Notes under the pieces: model-generated | What the model was told of the DNA's origin: nothing | Database searches by the model: none | The model's input: only the letters and a program-made list of their open reading frames with translations | Assembly: GCA_030529125.1 (NCBI GenBank) | Contig: JAUMXP010000032.1 | Coordinates: forward strand, 1 to 12,757 | Source of the DNA: Eubacteriales bacterium | Lineage (GTDB): Bacteria > Bacillota > Clostridia > Oscillospirales > Acutalibacteraceae | Direction: 5' to 3' | DNA: 12,757 nt | Translations under genes and position numbers: made by a program | Part shown: piece after piece, positions 1 through 6,170 of the stretch | Position numbering within the stretch: position 1 is the first letter of the stretch | How the letters are laid out: each line of letters starts with the position of its first letter

Positions 1-117
1 GAGAAACAAGCCACCGCTATTGATATAAACAAAAACGGCGGACTTGTTATCAAAACCGAAAGCGGTGAAAAAACTCTCTCCACGGGCGAAATCAGTATAA
101 GGATCAAAAATGACTAA
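1..117 (+). CDS. birA: Biotin-protein ligase BirA, C-terminal end (partial)
   Basis: The first 38 codons read open in frame 1 and stop at TAA 115-117; the start lies upstream of the window. The translated tail contains an AxxIDxNxxGxLxI stretch followed by a GEISIR box near the end. This pattern is that of the small SH3-like C-terminal domain of biotin-[acetyl-CoA carboxylase] ligases, where a variable strand region ends in SGEVSxR. BirA activates biotin with ATP and attaches it to the biotin carrier protein of carboxylases; some members also repress biotin genes through an N-terminal HTH, which cannot be seen here. The gene overlaps the next one by 8 bp, which suggests translational coupling. 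Only the tail is present, so the family call rests on a short motif match. Confidence 0.65.
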   Translation, partial: EKQATAIDINKNGGLVIKTESGEKTLSTGEISIRIKND

Positions 118-1447
118 GGCAAAAATCGGACTTTCAGATCACTTCACTTACAAAAAATTAATACGATTTACTTTTGCTCCAATTATAATGATGGTGTTCA
201 CTTCGATATACGGAGTCGTAGATGGGTATTTTGTTTCAAACTATGTGGGCAAAACACCTTTTGCCGCACTTAATCTCATCTGGCCATTTATTATGATAAT
301 GGGAAGCATTGGTTTTATGTTTGGCACAGGCGGCAGCGCTCTTGTAGCTAAAACCATGGGCGAAGGTAACAGTAAAAAAGCAAACGAGCAGTTCTCACTG
401 CTCGTTTATATTTCGATTATTCTCAGTTTTCTTATCGCAGTTATCGCATACATTTTTATGCGCGATATATCCATTTTGCTAGGAGCACGAGGAGAGTTAC
501 TTGAAAACTGTGTGCTATACGGCAGAATCCTGTGCACTTCAGTTGTGTTCTTTGTGCTACAGTTTGAATTTCAGAGCTTCTTTGTTACAGCAGAGAAACC
601 AAAGCTCGGACTATACATGACGCTTATGTGCGGTATAGCAAATATGATACTAGACTGGCTATTTATTGCTGTCTTCAAATTCGGACTTGCAGGAGCCGCT
701 AGTGCTACTGCAATCAGCCAGTTTATCGGAGGAGTTTTCCCTCTCATTTATTTTGCAAGAAAAAACAACAGTCGCTTAAAACTTACAAAAACAAAGTTTA
801 ATCTATGGGTACTTTATCGCACCTGCTCCAATGGCTTGTCAGAACTTTTATCCAATATATCCATGTCACTTGTCAGTATGCTGTACAACGCTCAGCTCAT
901 GAAATATATTGGTGAAAATGGTGTTTCAGCATACGGAGTGCTGATGTATGTTAACCTGATTTTTCTATCCATATTCATCGGCTACTGCATCGGTACTTCC
1001 CCTGTAATTTCCTTTAACTATGGTTCTCAAAACCAAGAGGAACTCAAAAGCATTTTCAAAAAAAGCCTTAGAATACTGTGTGTATCCTCAGTGTTTATGT
1101 TCGTTTGTTCGCTGTTGCTTTCGCGACCACTGTCGATACTGTTTGTAGGATATGATAAAGAATTGTTAGAACTTACTCAAAGAGGATTTTTCTTCTTTTC
1201 TTTTTCATTTTTGTTTGCTGCTATTCCGATGTTTGCATCGGCATTTTTCACGGCACTTAACAATGGTCTAATATCAGCGATAATCTCCGTATTTCGAACA
1301 GTTGTCTTTCAGGTAGCGTTTGTCTTTTTGCTACCTCTTCTATTCTCTGTAGACGGAATATGGATTTCAATATCATTCGCTGAACTTTGTTCTGTTATTA
1401 TTTCAGTCATTATGTTCATTGCTTTCAAAAAGAAGTATAACTACTAA
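110..1447 (+). CDS. MATE family multidrug efflux transporter
   Basis: This encodes a 445-residue, highly hydrophobic protein with about twelve predicted membrane segments, the usual MATE size. The N-terminal half carries features typical of this family: a KLIRFTFAPIIMMVFTSIY first helix, then VDGYFVSNYVG and the GTGGSALVAKTMGEG loop after the second and third helices, which closely resemble clostridial MepA/NorM/DinF-like proteins. MATE transporters export cationic drugs or metabolites in exchange for sodium or protons; the substrate cannot be told from sequence. The ATG at 110 is supported by AAGGA at 99-103 with 6-nt spacing, located inside the end of birA, so it is translated from the birA transcript. 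The next gene's Shine-Dalgarno sequence overlaps this gene's stop codon. Confidence 0.93.
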   Translation: MTKAKIGLSDHFTYKKLIRFTFAPIIMMVFTSIYGVVDGYFVSNYVGKTPFAALNLIWPFIMIMGSIGFMFGTGGSALVAKTMGEGNSKKANEQFSLLVYISIILSFLIAVIAYIFMRDISILLGARGELLENCVLYGRILCTSVVFFVLQFEFQSFFVTAEKPKLGLYMTLMCGIANMILDWLFIAVFKFGLAGAASATAISQFIGGVFPLIYFARKNNSRLKLTKTKFNLWVLYRTCSNGLSELLSNISMSLVSMLYNAQLMKYIGENGVSAYGVLMYVNLIFLSIFIGYCIGTSPVISFNYGSQNQEELKSIFKKSLRILCVSSVFMFVCSLLLSRPLSILFVGYDKELLELTQRGFFFFSFSFLFAAIPMFASAFFTALNNGLISAIISVFRTVVFQVAFVFLLPLLFSVDGIWISISFAELCSVIISVIMFIAFKKKYNY

Positions 1448-1458
1448 GGAGAAAAAAC

Positions 1459-2397
1459 ATGACTAATACAACTAAAGAGGTTTTTGAAAAATATCAAGTA
1501 AGAAAAACTAAAAAGCAAAAAACCGCGTTTATTGAATACACAAAACAAGTAGCAGAAAAATACGGTTATAACGTTAATATTGAAAAAGGAAGCTTCGGTT
1601 CCAGAAACATCGTCGTAGGCAATCCAAAGAACGCAAAGGTTATATATACTGCACATTATGACACATGTGCAAGACTGCCTTTACCGAACTTCATAACACC
1701 GAAAAATATGTTCGTATATATTTTATTTCAATTATTAATTGTAGCATTTTATTTTGCTATAGTATTTGGGGTGAGACTCCTTACTGATTTTGCATTATCA
1801 TCAATAGATATGAACGAAATCCTGCGTGATGAATTAACGAGATGGATACCGCTATCTACATTAATAATTATACTTCTACTAATGATGGTAGGACCTGCTA
1901 ACAAACATACCGCAAACGACAACACATCAGGCGTGACCACCTTGCTAGATATAATGACAAATATGCCTGACGATCAGAAAGATAAGGTTGCATTTATATT
2001 CTTTGACCTTGAGGAAACAGGTATAATCGGTTCTTCATCATTTGCTTCAAACCACAAGGATGTAAAGAAGAACTCACTTGTCATTAACTTCGACTGCGTT
2101 TCTGATGGTGACACAATATTCTTTGCACTGAAAAAGACAACCAAGAAATATGCAGATATTTTGCAAAAAGCTTTTGTATCAGATAACAATATCACCGTAG
2201 ATATATCATCTGGTGCTTTTTATCCATCTGACAATACTTCTTTCAAAGGTGGCATTGGTGTTTGCGCGCTAAAAAAATCTAAAACTTTCGGTACATTATA
2301 TATGAACAGAATACATACAAACCGCGATATAATATACAGAGAAGAAAACATCGAATTTCTTAAAAACGGTGCTATAAAACTAGCTCAGATATTATAA
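1459..2397 (+). CDS. M28-like zinc metallopeptidase with inserted membrane helices
   Basis: This encodes 312 residues. The metal-ligand and catalytic pattern of M28 (aminopeptidase Y/S/glutaminyl cyclase-like) is readable in order: H66-x-D68 in TAHYDTC, D154 in NDNTSG, E185-E186 in DLEETG, D212 in NFDCVSDGD, and H286 in RIHTNRD. M28 enzymes are di-zinc exopeptidases or related hydrolases. Between the first ligand pair (66-68) and the second (154) lies an unusual insertion of about 70 residues with two hydrophobic stretches, about 84-106 and 130-145, so the enzyme is predicted to be membrane-bound. There is no signal peptide: residues 1-50 are charged. AAGGAG (1446-1451) overlaps the upstream stop, giving a start at 1459. 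It is the last gene of the birA-MATE unit. The substrate is unknown. Confidence 0.85.
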   Translation: MTNTTKEVFEKYQVRKTKKQKTAFIEYTKQVAEKYGYNVNIEKGSFGSRNIVVGNPKNAKVIYTAHYDTCARLPLPNFITPKNMFVYILFQLLIVAFYFAIVFGVRLLTDFALSSIDMNEILRDELTRWIPLSTLIIILLLMMVGPANKHTANDNTSGVTTLLDIMTNMPDDQKDKVAFIFFDLEETGIIGSSSFASNHKDVKKNSLVINFDCVSDGDTIFFALKKTTKKYADILQKAFVSDNNITVDISSGAFYPSDNTSFKGGIGVCALKKSKTFGTLYMNRIHTNRDIIYREENIEFLKNGAIKLAQIL

Positions 2398-2425
2398 TTA
2401 TTTAACCAAAACAAATAACAAATTG

Positions 2426-2457
2426 AAGCCTGTACGAGTTTTGTACAGGCTTTTAAT
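2426..2457 (+). terminator. Intrinsic terminator after the peptidase gene
   Basis: A perfect 10-bp stem, AAGCCTGTAC (2426-2435) with GTACAGGCTT (2443-2452), encloses a 7-nt loop and is followed by TTTTAATTT. It closes the birA-MATE-peptidase transcript. Confidence 0.9.
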
Positions 2458-2490
2458 TTATGACAAAATATTACAGTATTTTTGCATTTA

Positions 2491-2519
2491 TTTACTTTTA
2501 GTGTCGCTTGTGCTATACT
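2491..2519 (+). promoter_or_regulatory. Vegetative-type promoter with extended -10 for the acyltransferase gene
   Basis: TTTACT (2491-2496), a 17-nt spacer and TATACT (2514-2519) preceded by TGC make an extended -10 sigma-A type promoter. The predicted start of transcription, about 2526, lies downstream of the in-frame ATG at 2482. This argues that the ATG at 2548 is the true start. Confidence 0.7.
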
Positions 2520-2547
2520 TTTGCGGAAAATTAAATCGAGGTGTAAT

Positions 2548-3564
2548 ATGGAAAATAAACGCATGTTGTGGCTCGATGCACTGAGAGGTTTCGGCATTTT
2601 TATCATAACCTTAGGTCATCTGGGCTGTTTTGACCTGCTTGAGCGATACATCTATTCCTTTCATGTTCCGCTGTTTTTCTTTATCTCGGGATATTTATAT
2701 CGTCGCAGTGCCCGTCCTATAAAAAACTTCATACTAAACAAAACATATAATATACTTGTTCCATTTCTTGCGTGGACTGTGCTGTCGACCTTAGTCAACG
2801 TTGTTATGGGTTACAGACTGGAACTACTGTTCAAAAAAATGATCACATACGACGGCCTGCTCACATGGAACTCTCCACTGTGGTTTTTGTTGGTACTGTA
2901 TATAGTTGAGGTCGTTTTTGCTGTGCTCGACAGATTAAACAGCAAAACTTACTTCAAATTCATCATCTTAACAGTATCGCTTGTATTGTTTGTACTTATC
3001 GGCGAAGAGATGCTGATGTTCAAGCTCAATCTGGTTCCGTTTGCTATGGTGTTCTTTGCTATAGGTAACATCATGAAGACTTCTATAGAGAACAAACCTG
3101 TCAAGCTCAAATACTGGCACAAAGCTATAATCGTTGTAATTATGCTCTCTTTAAGCATCTATTTTGGAGCTGTCTTAAACTACAGAATAAAGTATACTCA
3201 CGCAATTTTCGGCAATATGCTTTACTTCTTTATAGCAGCTATCTGTGGAGTATACTTCTACTACATTGTTTTTCGCAACATCAAACCACTTGGCTCATCG
3301 AAGCTGCTCAGATATCTGGGCGCAAACTCTATGATCATAATGTGTGCTCAATACTGGGTGTTCAGAATTTTTGATATTTTCACAAAGAGATTTTTTGACG
3401 GCTACATTCTGTGGCACAAAGAAAACACCGTTAAAGCTGTGTTGTTTACAATATTCACTATAGCGCTTATCTGTTTGCTCGCAGCATTGTACAGACGCAT
3501 ATCTAAAAACAACAAAGTCTTAAAAACCATGGGTGAAATCGTCGGCATAAGATATAATATCTAG
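2548..3564 (+). CDS. Acyltransferase-3 family membrane protein
   Basis: From ATG 2548 this encodes 338 residues with about ten hydrophobic segments. The N-terminus has the signature of acyltransferase family 3 (OatA/NodX/ExoZ type): WLDALRG (D10, R13), LGH (H24) in the first helix, and SFHVPLFFFISGYLYRR (H39) at the second. Family members move acyl groups, usually acetyl or succinyl, onto sugars of cell-surface polymers such as peptidoglycan, teichoic acids or exopolysaccharide. No extracytoplasmic SGNH domain is fused here, so the enzyme is of the membrane-only type and the acceptor is unknown. The frame is open upstream to an ATG at 2482, but GAGG (2538-2541) lies 6 nt before 2548 and the promoter sits downstream of 2482, so I use 2548. 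It is a single-gene unit with its own promoter and terminator. Confidence 0.9.
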   Translation: MENKRMLWLDALRGFGIFIITLGHLGCFDLLERYIYSFHVPLFFFISGYLYRRSARPIKNFILNKTYNILVPFLAWTVLSTLVNVVMGYRLELLFKKMITYDGLLTWNSPLWFLLVLYIVEVVFAVLDRLNSKTYFKFIILTVSLVLFVLIGEEMLMFKLNLVPFAMVFFAIGNIMKTSIENKPVKLKYWHKAIIVVIMLSLSIYFGAVLNYRIKYTHAIFGNMLYFFIAAICGVYFYYIVFRNIKPLGSSKLLRYLGANSMIIMCAQYWVFRIFDIFTKRFFDGYILWHKENTVKAVLFTIFTIALICLLAALYRRISKNNKVLKTMGEIVGIRYNI

Positions 3565-3568
3565 ATTT

Positions 3569-3598
3569 AAAGACCTGCATTAGCAGGTCTTTTCTTTT
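3569..3598 (+). terminator. Intrinsic terminator after the acyltransferase gene
   Basis: AAAGACCTGC (3569-3578) pairs with GCAGGTCTTT (3583-3592) around a 4-nt ATTA loop, and a T-rich tract (TTTTCTTTT) follows. This is a strong rho-independent terminator four bases after the stop codon. Confidence 0.92.
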
Positions 3599-3624
3599 GC
3601 TATACAGCATTTTTACTTTTATCA

Positions 3625-3653
3625 TTGATTTTCATATCTATAAATGATACAAT
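3625..3653 (+). promoter_or_regulatory. Promoter for pnuC, with extended -10
   Basis: TTGATT (3625-3630), a 17-nt spacer and TACAAT (3648-3653) preceded by TGA form a good sigma-A type promoter. Transcription should begin near 3660, giving a leader of about 97 nt before the pnuC ATG. The first leader hairpin begins only a few bases after this predicted start. Confidence 0.75.
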
Positions 3654-3659
3654 AGCTTT

Positions 3660-3750
3660 AATAAATCTGCCACCGGGTAGAAGATGCAACAGCATCCGTT
3701 TGCACATCGTTAGGTCTTAGAAGATGTGTACACGGATGCTTTTTTTAGGA
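3660..3750 (+). promoter_or_regulatory. Structured leader, candidate riboswitch or attenuator controlling pnuC
   Basis: Three hairpins can be read by eye. H1 is 3666-3681: 6 bp including one G-U, with loop ACCG. H2 is 3683-3696: GATGC, loop AACA, GCATC. The third is the terminator hairpin at 3691-3740, whose left arm reuses the right arm of H2. H2 and the terminator therefore cannot form together, the classic design of a transcription attenuator. The sensor part (3660-3700) is very compact. It does not match the TPP, FMN, cobalamin, preQ1-I, purine or T-box consensus as I know them, and it does not resemble the NAD+-II (pnuC motif) sequence as I remember it, although the gene type is the same. 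The ligand is unknown; a nicotinamide-type ligand is inferred only from the gene. Confidence 0.65.
3691..3746 (+). terminator. Intrinsic terminator inside the pnuC leader
   Basis: AGCATCCGT (3691-3699) pairs with ACGGATGCT (3732-3740). After one T-C mismatch, TGCACATC (3701-3708) continues the stem with GATGTGTA (3723-3730), closing a 14-nt loop. Seven T residues (3740-3746) follow immediately. The AGGAG ribosome binding site starts at the next base, so the element precedes translation of pnuC and does not end an upstream gene; the acyltransferase gene already has its own terminator at 3569. Confidence 0.88.
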
Positions 3751-3756
3751 GAATAT

Positions 3757-4440
3757 ATGAAAAAACTACTTAATTACTTCACAATCGCAGAAAAAGTTTT
3801 ATTTTTATTATCAGTCACGCTGATAATCAGTTCTTTCTGCATATTTGACAGAGAAAACTACCTGAATCTTTTTTCTTCGCTCATTGGAGTAGCTTCGCTG
3901 ATTTTCAGTGCAAAAGGCAACCCTGTAGGACCGCTACTTATGATATTTTTCGGTCTGCTGTATGGTGTGATTTCGTACTCATTCTCTTACTATGGAGAAA
4001 TGATAACTTATATGGGAATGTCTGTGCCAATGGCTGTATTCGCCTTTATTTCATGGATTAAGAATCCATATAAAGGAAACAAATCACAGGTAACAGTAAA
4101 CACAATAAACAAAAAGGACATCTTAATTGTAACGATAACCACTGTATTAGTCACAGCAGCGTTTTATTATATACTTGAGTACTTCAACACTGCAAGTCTG
4201 ATATTGAGTACTGTGTCAGTCACCACAAGTTTTACAGCAGTTTGTCTGACATATCTGAGAAGTCCGTATTATGCAATCGCTTATGCACTGAATGATATTG
4301 TGCTGATTTTACTATGGGTAATAGCATCAATCTATGACACTAAGTACATCTGTGTAGTAGTGTGTTTTATAGCCTTTTTATTCAACGATATTTATGGTTT
4401 TATCAACTGGCGCAAACTGCAAAAGAACCAGAAAACTTAG
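3757..4440 (+). CDS. pnuC: PnuC family transporter (nicotinamide riboside type)
   Basis: From ATG 3757 this encodes 227 residues with about seven hydrophobic segments. PnuC-like features are the N-terminal SLIGVASLIFSAKGNP region, the FGLLYGVISYSFSYYGEM segment, the FISWIKNP loop after the third or fourth helix, and the C-terminal NDIYGFINWRK end, where family members have YGxxxW. PnuC proteins are SWEET-like facilitators that let nicotinamide riboside enter the cell, trapped by later phosphorylation; relatives carry thiamine, riboflavin or deoxynucleosides, so the substrate is not certain. The frame is open to an ATG at 3724, but that codon is inside the leader terminator stem. AGGAG at 3747-3751 with 5-nt spacing fixes 3757. 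Expression is probably controlled by the attenuator leader. The stop lies two bases from the stop of the convergent spoVAC. Confidence 0.87.
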   Translation: MKKLLNYFTIAEKVLFLLSVTLIISSFCIFDRENYLNLFSSLIGVASLIFSAKGNPVGPLLMIFFGLLYGVISYSFSYYGEMITYMGMSVPMAVFAFISWIKNPYKGNKSQVTVNTINKKDILIVTITTVLVTAAFYYILEYFNTASLILSTVSVTTSFTAVCLTYLRSPYYAIAYALNDIVLILLWVIASIYDTKYICVVVCFIAFLFNDIYGFINWRKLQKNQKT

Positions 4441-4442
4441 CA

Positions 4443-4883
4443 TCAGAATAGCTTTGTCACCCAATAAATCAATCCATATACCACACTTGCTACCACTCCG
4501 TAAACAATAACAGGTCCCGCTATAGTAAACATCTTTGCACCAACACCTAAGATGAAACCCTCGCTCTTGAACTCAATCGCAGGAGATGCGACAGAGTTTG
4601 CAAATCCCGTGATTGGCACCAGTGTTCCTGCGCCTGCATGCTTAGCGATTTTCTCATACAGATGCAAGGCTGTGAGCAACACTCCGATAAAAATCAACGT
4701 CACTGATGTAAGTGTCTGTGCCTGAGTTTTTCCAAGCTCGGCTTTCATATAAATATCCGTTAGTCCCTGACCTACAGTGCATATAGCTCCGCCTATTAAG
4801 AAGGCTTTGATGCAATCTTTGAAAACAGGGCTGTTTTTTGTCTGTTTTTTCACCATTTTATCGTATTTTTGCTTACTTACCAT
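4443..4883 (-). CDS. spoVAC: Stage V sporulation protein AC
   Basis: This encodes 146 residues, close to the roughly 150 of Bacillus SpoVAC. The charged N-terminus (KQKYDKMVKKQTKNSP) followed by CIKAFLIGGAICTVGQGL, then HAGAGTLVPITGFANSV and SEGFILGVGAKMFTIAGPV, matches SpoVAC closely. SpoVAE shares part of the pattern but is shorter and lacks this N-terminal segment. About four membrane helices are predicted. In Bacillus, SpoVAC is an inner-membrane channel component for dipicolinic acid uptake into the forespore and release at germination. It normally sits in a spoVAC-spoVAD-spoVAEb cluster; here it stands alone, with neither partner in the window. GGTGAT about 7 nt upstream is the likely ribosome binding site. 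I could not identify a convincing sigma-F or sigma-G promoter. Confidence 0.92.
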   Translation of the reverse strand: MVSKQKYDKMVKKQTKNSPVFKDCIKAFLIGGAICTVGQGLTDIYMKAELGKTQAQTLTSVTLIFIGVLLTALHLYEKIAKHAGAGTLVPITGFANSVASPAIEFKSEGFILGVGAKMFTIAGPVIVYGVVASVVYGLIYWVTKLF

Positions 4884-4943
4884 AATTTATCACCGCTAGT
4901 ATTTTCCCCCATTATATAGCTATTATTTATTACAAAACTGTAT

Positions 4944-4972
4944 TTGCAAATAAGTTTACAAAAAGTTATAAT
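4944..4972 (+). promoter_or_regulatory. Promoter of the nifZ-thiI-sortase operon
   Basis: TTGCAA (4944-4949), a 17-nt spacer and a perfect TATAAT (4967-4972) sit in a very AT-rich stretch. Predicted transcription starts near 4979, leaving an unstructured leader of about 47 nt. Two further TATAAT-like boxes (4974-4979 and 4992-4997) lack a well-spaced -35. Confidence 0.7.
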
Positions 4973-5025
4973 ATATAATGTAAAAATATATTATAATAGG
5001 AAAAACTGTGTTTTAAGGTAAAAGT

Positions 5026-6159
5026 ATGAGTGAGCATTATCTTGACAACTGCGCTACTACTGTAACGTCTGAGAAGGCGGCACAAAAAGCGCTAGCTATG
5101 ATGACAAGTGAATACGGCAACCCATCTTCTTTACATAGAAAAGGACTTCGTGCAGAACTCGAGCTGACAAACGCAAGAGAAATAATAGCTGAATCTCTAT
5201 CAGTTGATGCAAGTGAGATTTATTTCACAAGCGGTTCTACTGAGTCTAATAATACTGTGGTCTTCGGCGTATCAAATGCAAAACGCAGAAGCGGCAATAA
5301 AATCGTCACTACCGCTATCGAACACAGCTCGGTTATGGAAGCATGTAAAAAGCTCGAATCAGACGGTTTCGAAGTAATCTACCTCAAGCCTGACGAAAGC
5401 GGTGTAGTGCCTATGTCAGCGTTTGAAGATGCTGTAGACGAAAACACCATATTAGTATGTGTCATGGCGGTCAACAATGAAATAGGTTCTGTCCAGAATA
5501 TTGAGCGTATTGGTAAAATTGTAAAACGCAAAAATCCTGATGCAATATTCCATTGTGACGCTGTACAAGCCTACGGCAAAATGGTATTAAAACCTAAGAA
5601 GTGGAACGTTGACACCCTATGCGTCAGCTCACATAAAGTACATGGTCCAAAAGGTGTGGGTGCACTATACATCAAAAAAGGTGTGCGAATCACTCCACTG
5701 CTCTATGGCGGAGAACAACAGAAAAAAACAAGGCCGGGTACTGAATGTGCACCGCTTATCGCTGCTTTCTCTGTTGCTGTAAATGAATTTGATATTGCAA
5801 ACAACCGCGAACACGCAATTAATCTCAACAACTATCTAAAAAGCGAACTTAAAAAAATCGACTGTGTTACTGTAAACTCCGCAGACAACGCTCTGCCGTA
5901 TGTACTAAACATCTCAGTCAAAGGTATAAAAAGCGAAACAATGCTACACTACCTTGAAGAAGACGATGTTTATGTCTCAAGCTCAAGCGCTTGCGCTAAA
6001 GGTAAGAAAAGCTATGTGCTCAAAGCGCTTAATCTCCCTGATGATCGTATCGATACATCACTGCGCATCAGCTTTTCAAAATACAACACAATAGAAGATG
6101 TCGATGCATTCCTCGCATCACTGAAAAAAGGTATAGAAACACTCGCAAGAATAAAATAA
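5026..6159 (+). CDS. nifZ: Cysteine desulfurase, NifZ/NifS-like, partner of ThiI
   Basis: This encodes a 377-residue fold-type I PLP enzyme. Visible signatures are YLDNCATT at the N-terminus, YGNPSSLH at 30-37, FTSGSTESNN at 67-76, H100 stacking on PLP in AIEHSSVM, D178 and Q181 in HCDAVQAYG, the PLP lysine K204 in SSHKVHGPKG, the arginine of RPGTE, and a catalytic cysteine, C323, in SSSSACAKGKK. The enzyme takes sulfur from L-cysteine as an enzyme-bound persulfide, releasing alanine. In Bacillus subtilis the gene next to thiI, nifZ, supplies sulfur to ThiI for 4-thiouridine at tRNA position 8. Here thiI begins 11 bp downstream, so the same dedicated pairing is inferred. It is the first gene of a four-gene unit. 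AAGG at 5015-5018 precedes ATG 5026 by 7 nt. Confidence 0.92.
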   Translation: MSEHYLDNCATTVTSEKAAQKALAMMTSEYGNPSSLHRKGLRAELELTNAREIIAESLSVDASEIYFTSGSTESNNTVVFGVSNAKRRSGNKIVTTAIEHSSVMEACKKLESDGFEVIYLKPDESGVVPMSAFEDAVDENTILVCVMAVNNEIGSVQNIERIGKIVKRKNPDAIFHCDAVQAYGKMVLKPKKWNVDTLCVSSHKVHGPKGVGALYIKKGVRITPLLYGGEQQKKTRPGTECAPLIAAFSVAVNEFDIANNREHAINLNNYLKSELKKIDCVTVNSADNALPYVLNISVKGIKSETMLHYLEEDDVYVSSSSACAKGKKSYVLKALNLPDDRIDTSLRISFSKYNTIEDVDAFLASLKKGIETLARIK

Positions 6160-6170
6160 AAGGATAAATT

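Noticed and set aside
1444..2606. Minus-strand open frames of 63-73 codons under the peptidase and the acyltransferase leader
   Set aside because: They have no supporting ribosome binding sites, and one crosses the terminator at 2426 and the promoter at 2491.
3666..3740. T-box, TPP or FMN riboswitch upstream of pnuC
   Set aside because: The CCACCGGG stretch recalls parts of the T-box and FMN motifs, but the leader is far too short and lacks the TGGNACCGCG box, the Stem I features and the FMN six-stem pattern.
4884..4920. Sigma-F-like -10 (GGGGAAAATA on the minus strand, 4909-4900) upstream of spoVAC
   Set aside because: It fits the -10 consensus, but no GYWTA box lies at the right distance, and the predicted start would fall on the ribosome binding site. 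I do not count it as a promoter.
4921..5000. AT-rich stretch with repeated TATAAT/ATATAT blocks as a possible origin or attachment site
   Set aside because: There are no DnaA boxes or direct repeats of useful length. It is best explained as the promoter region of nifZ.
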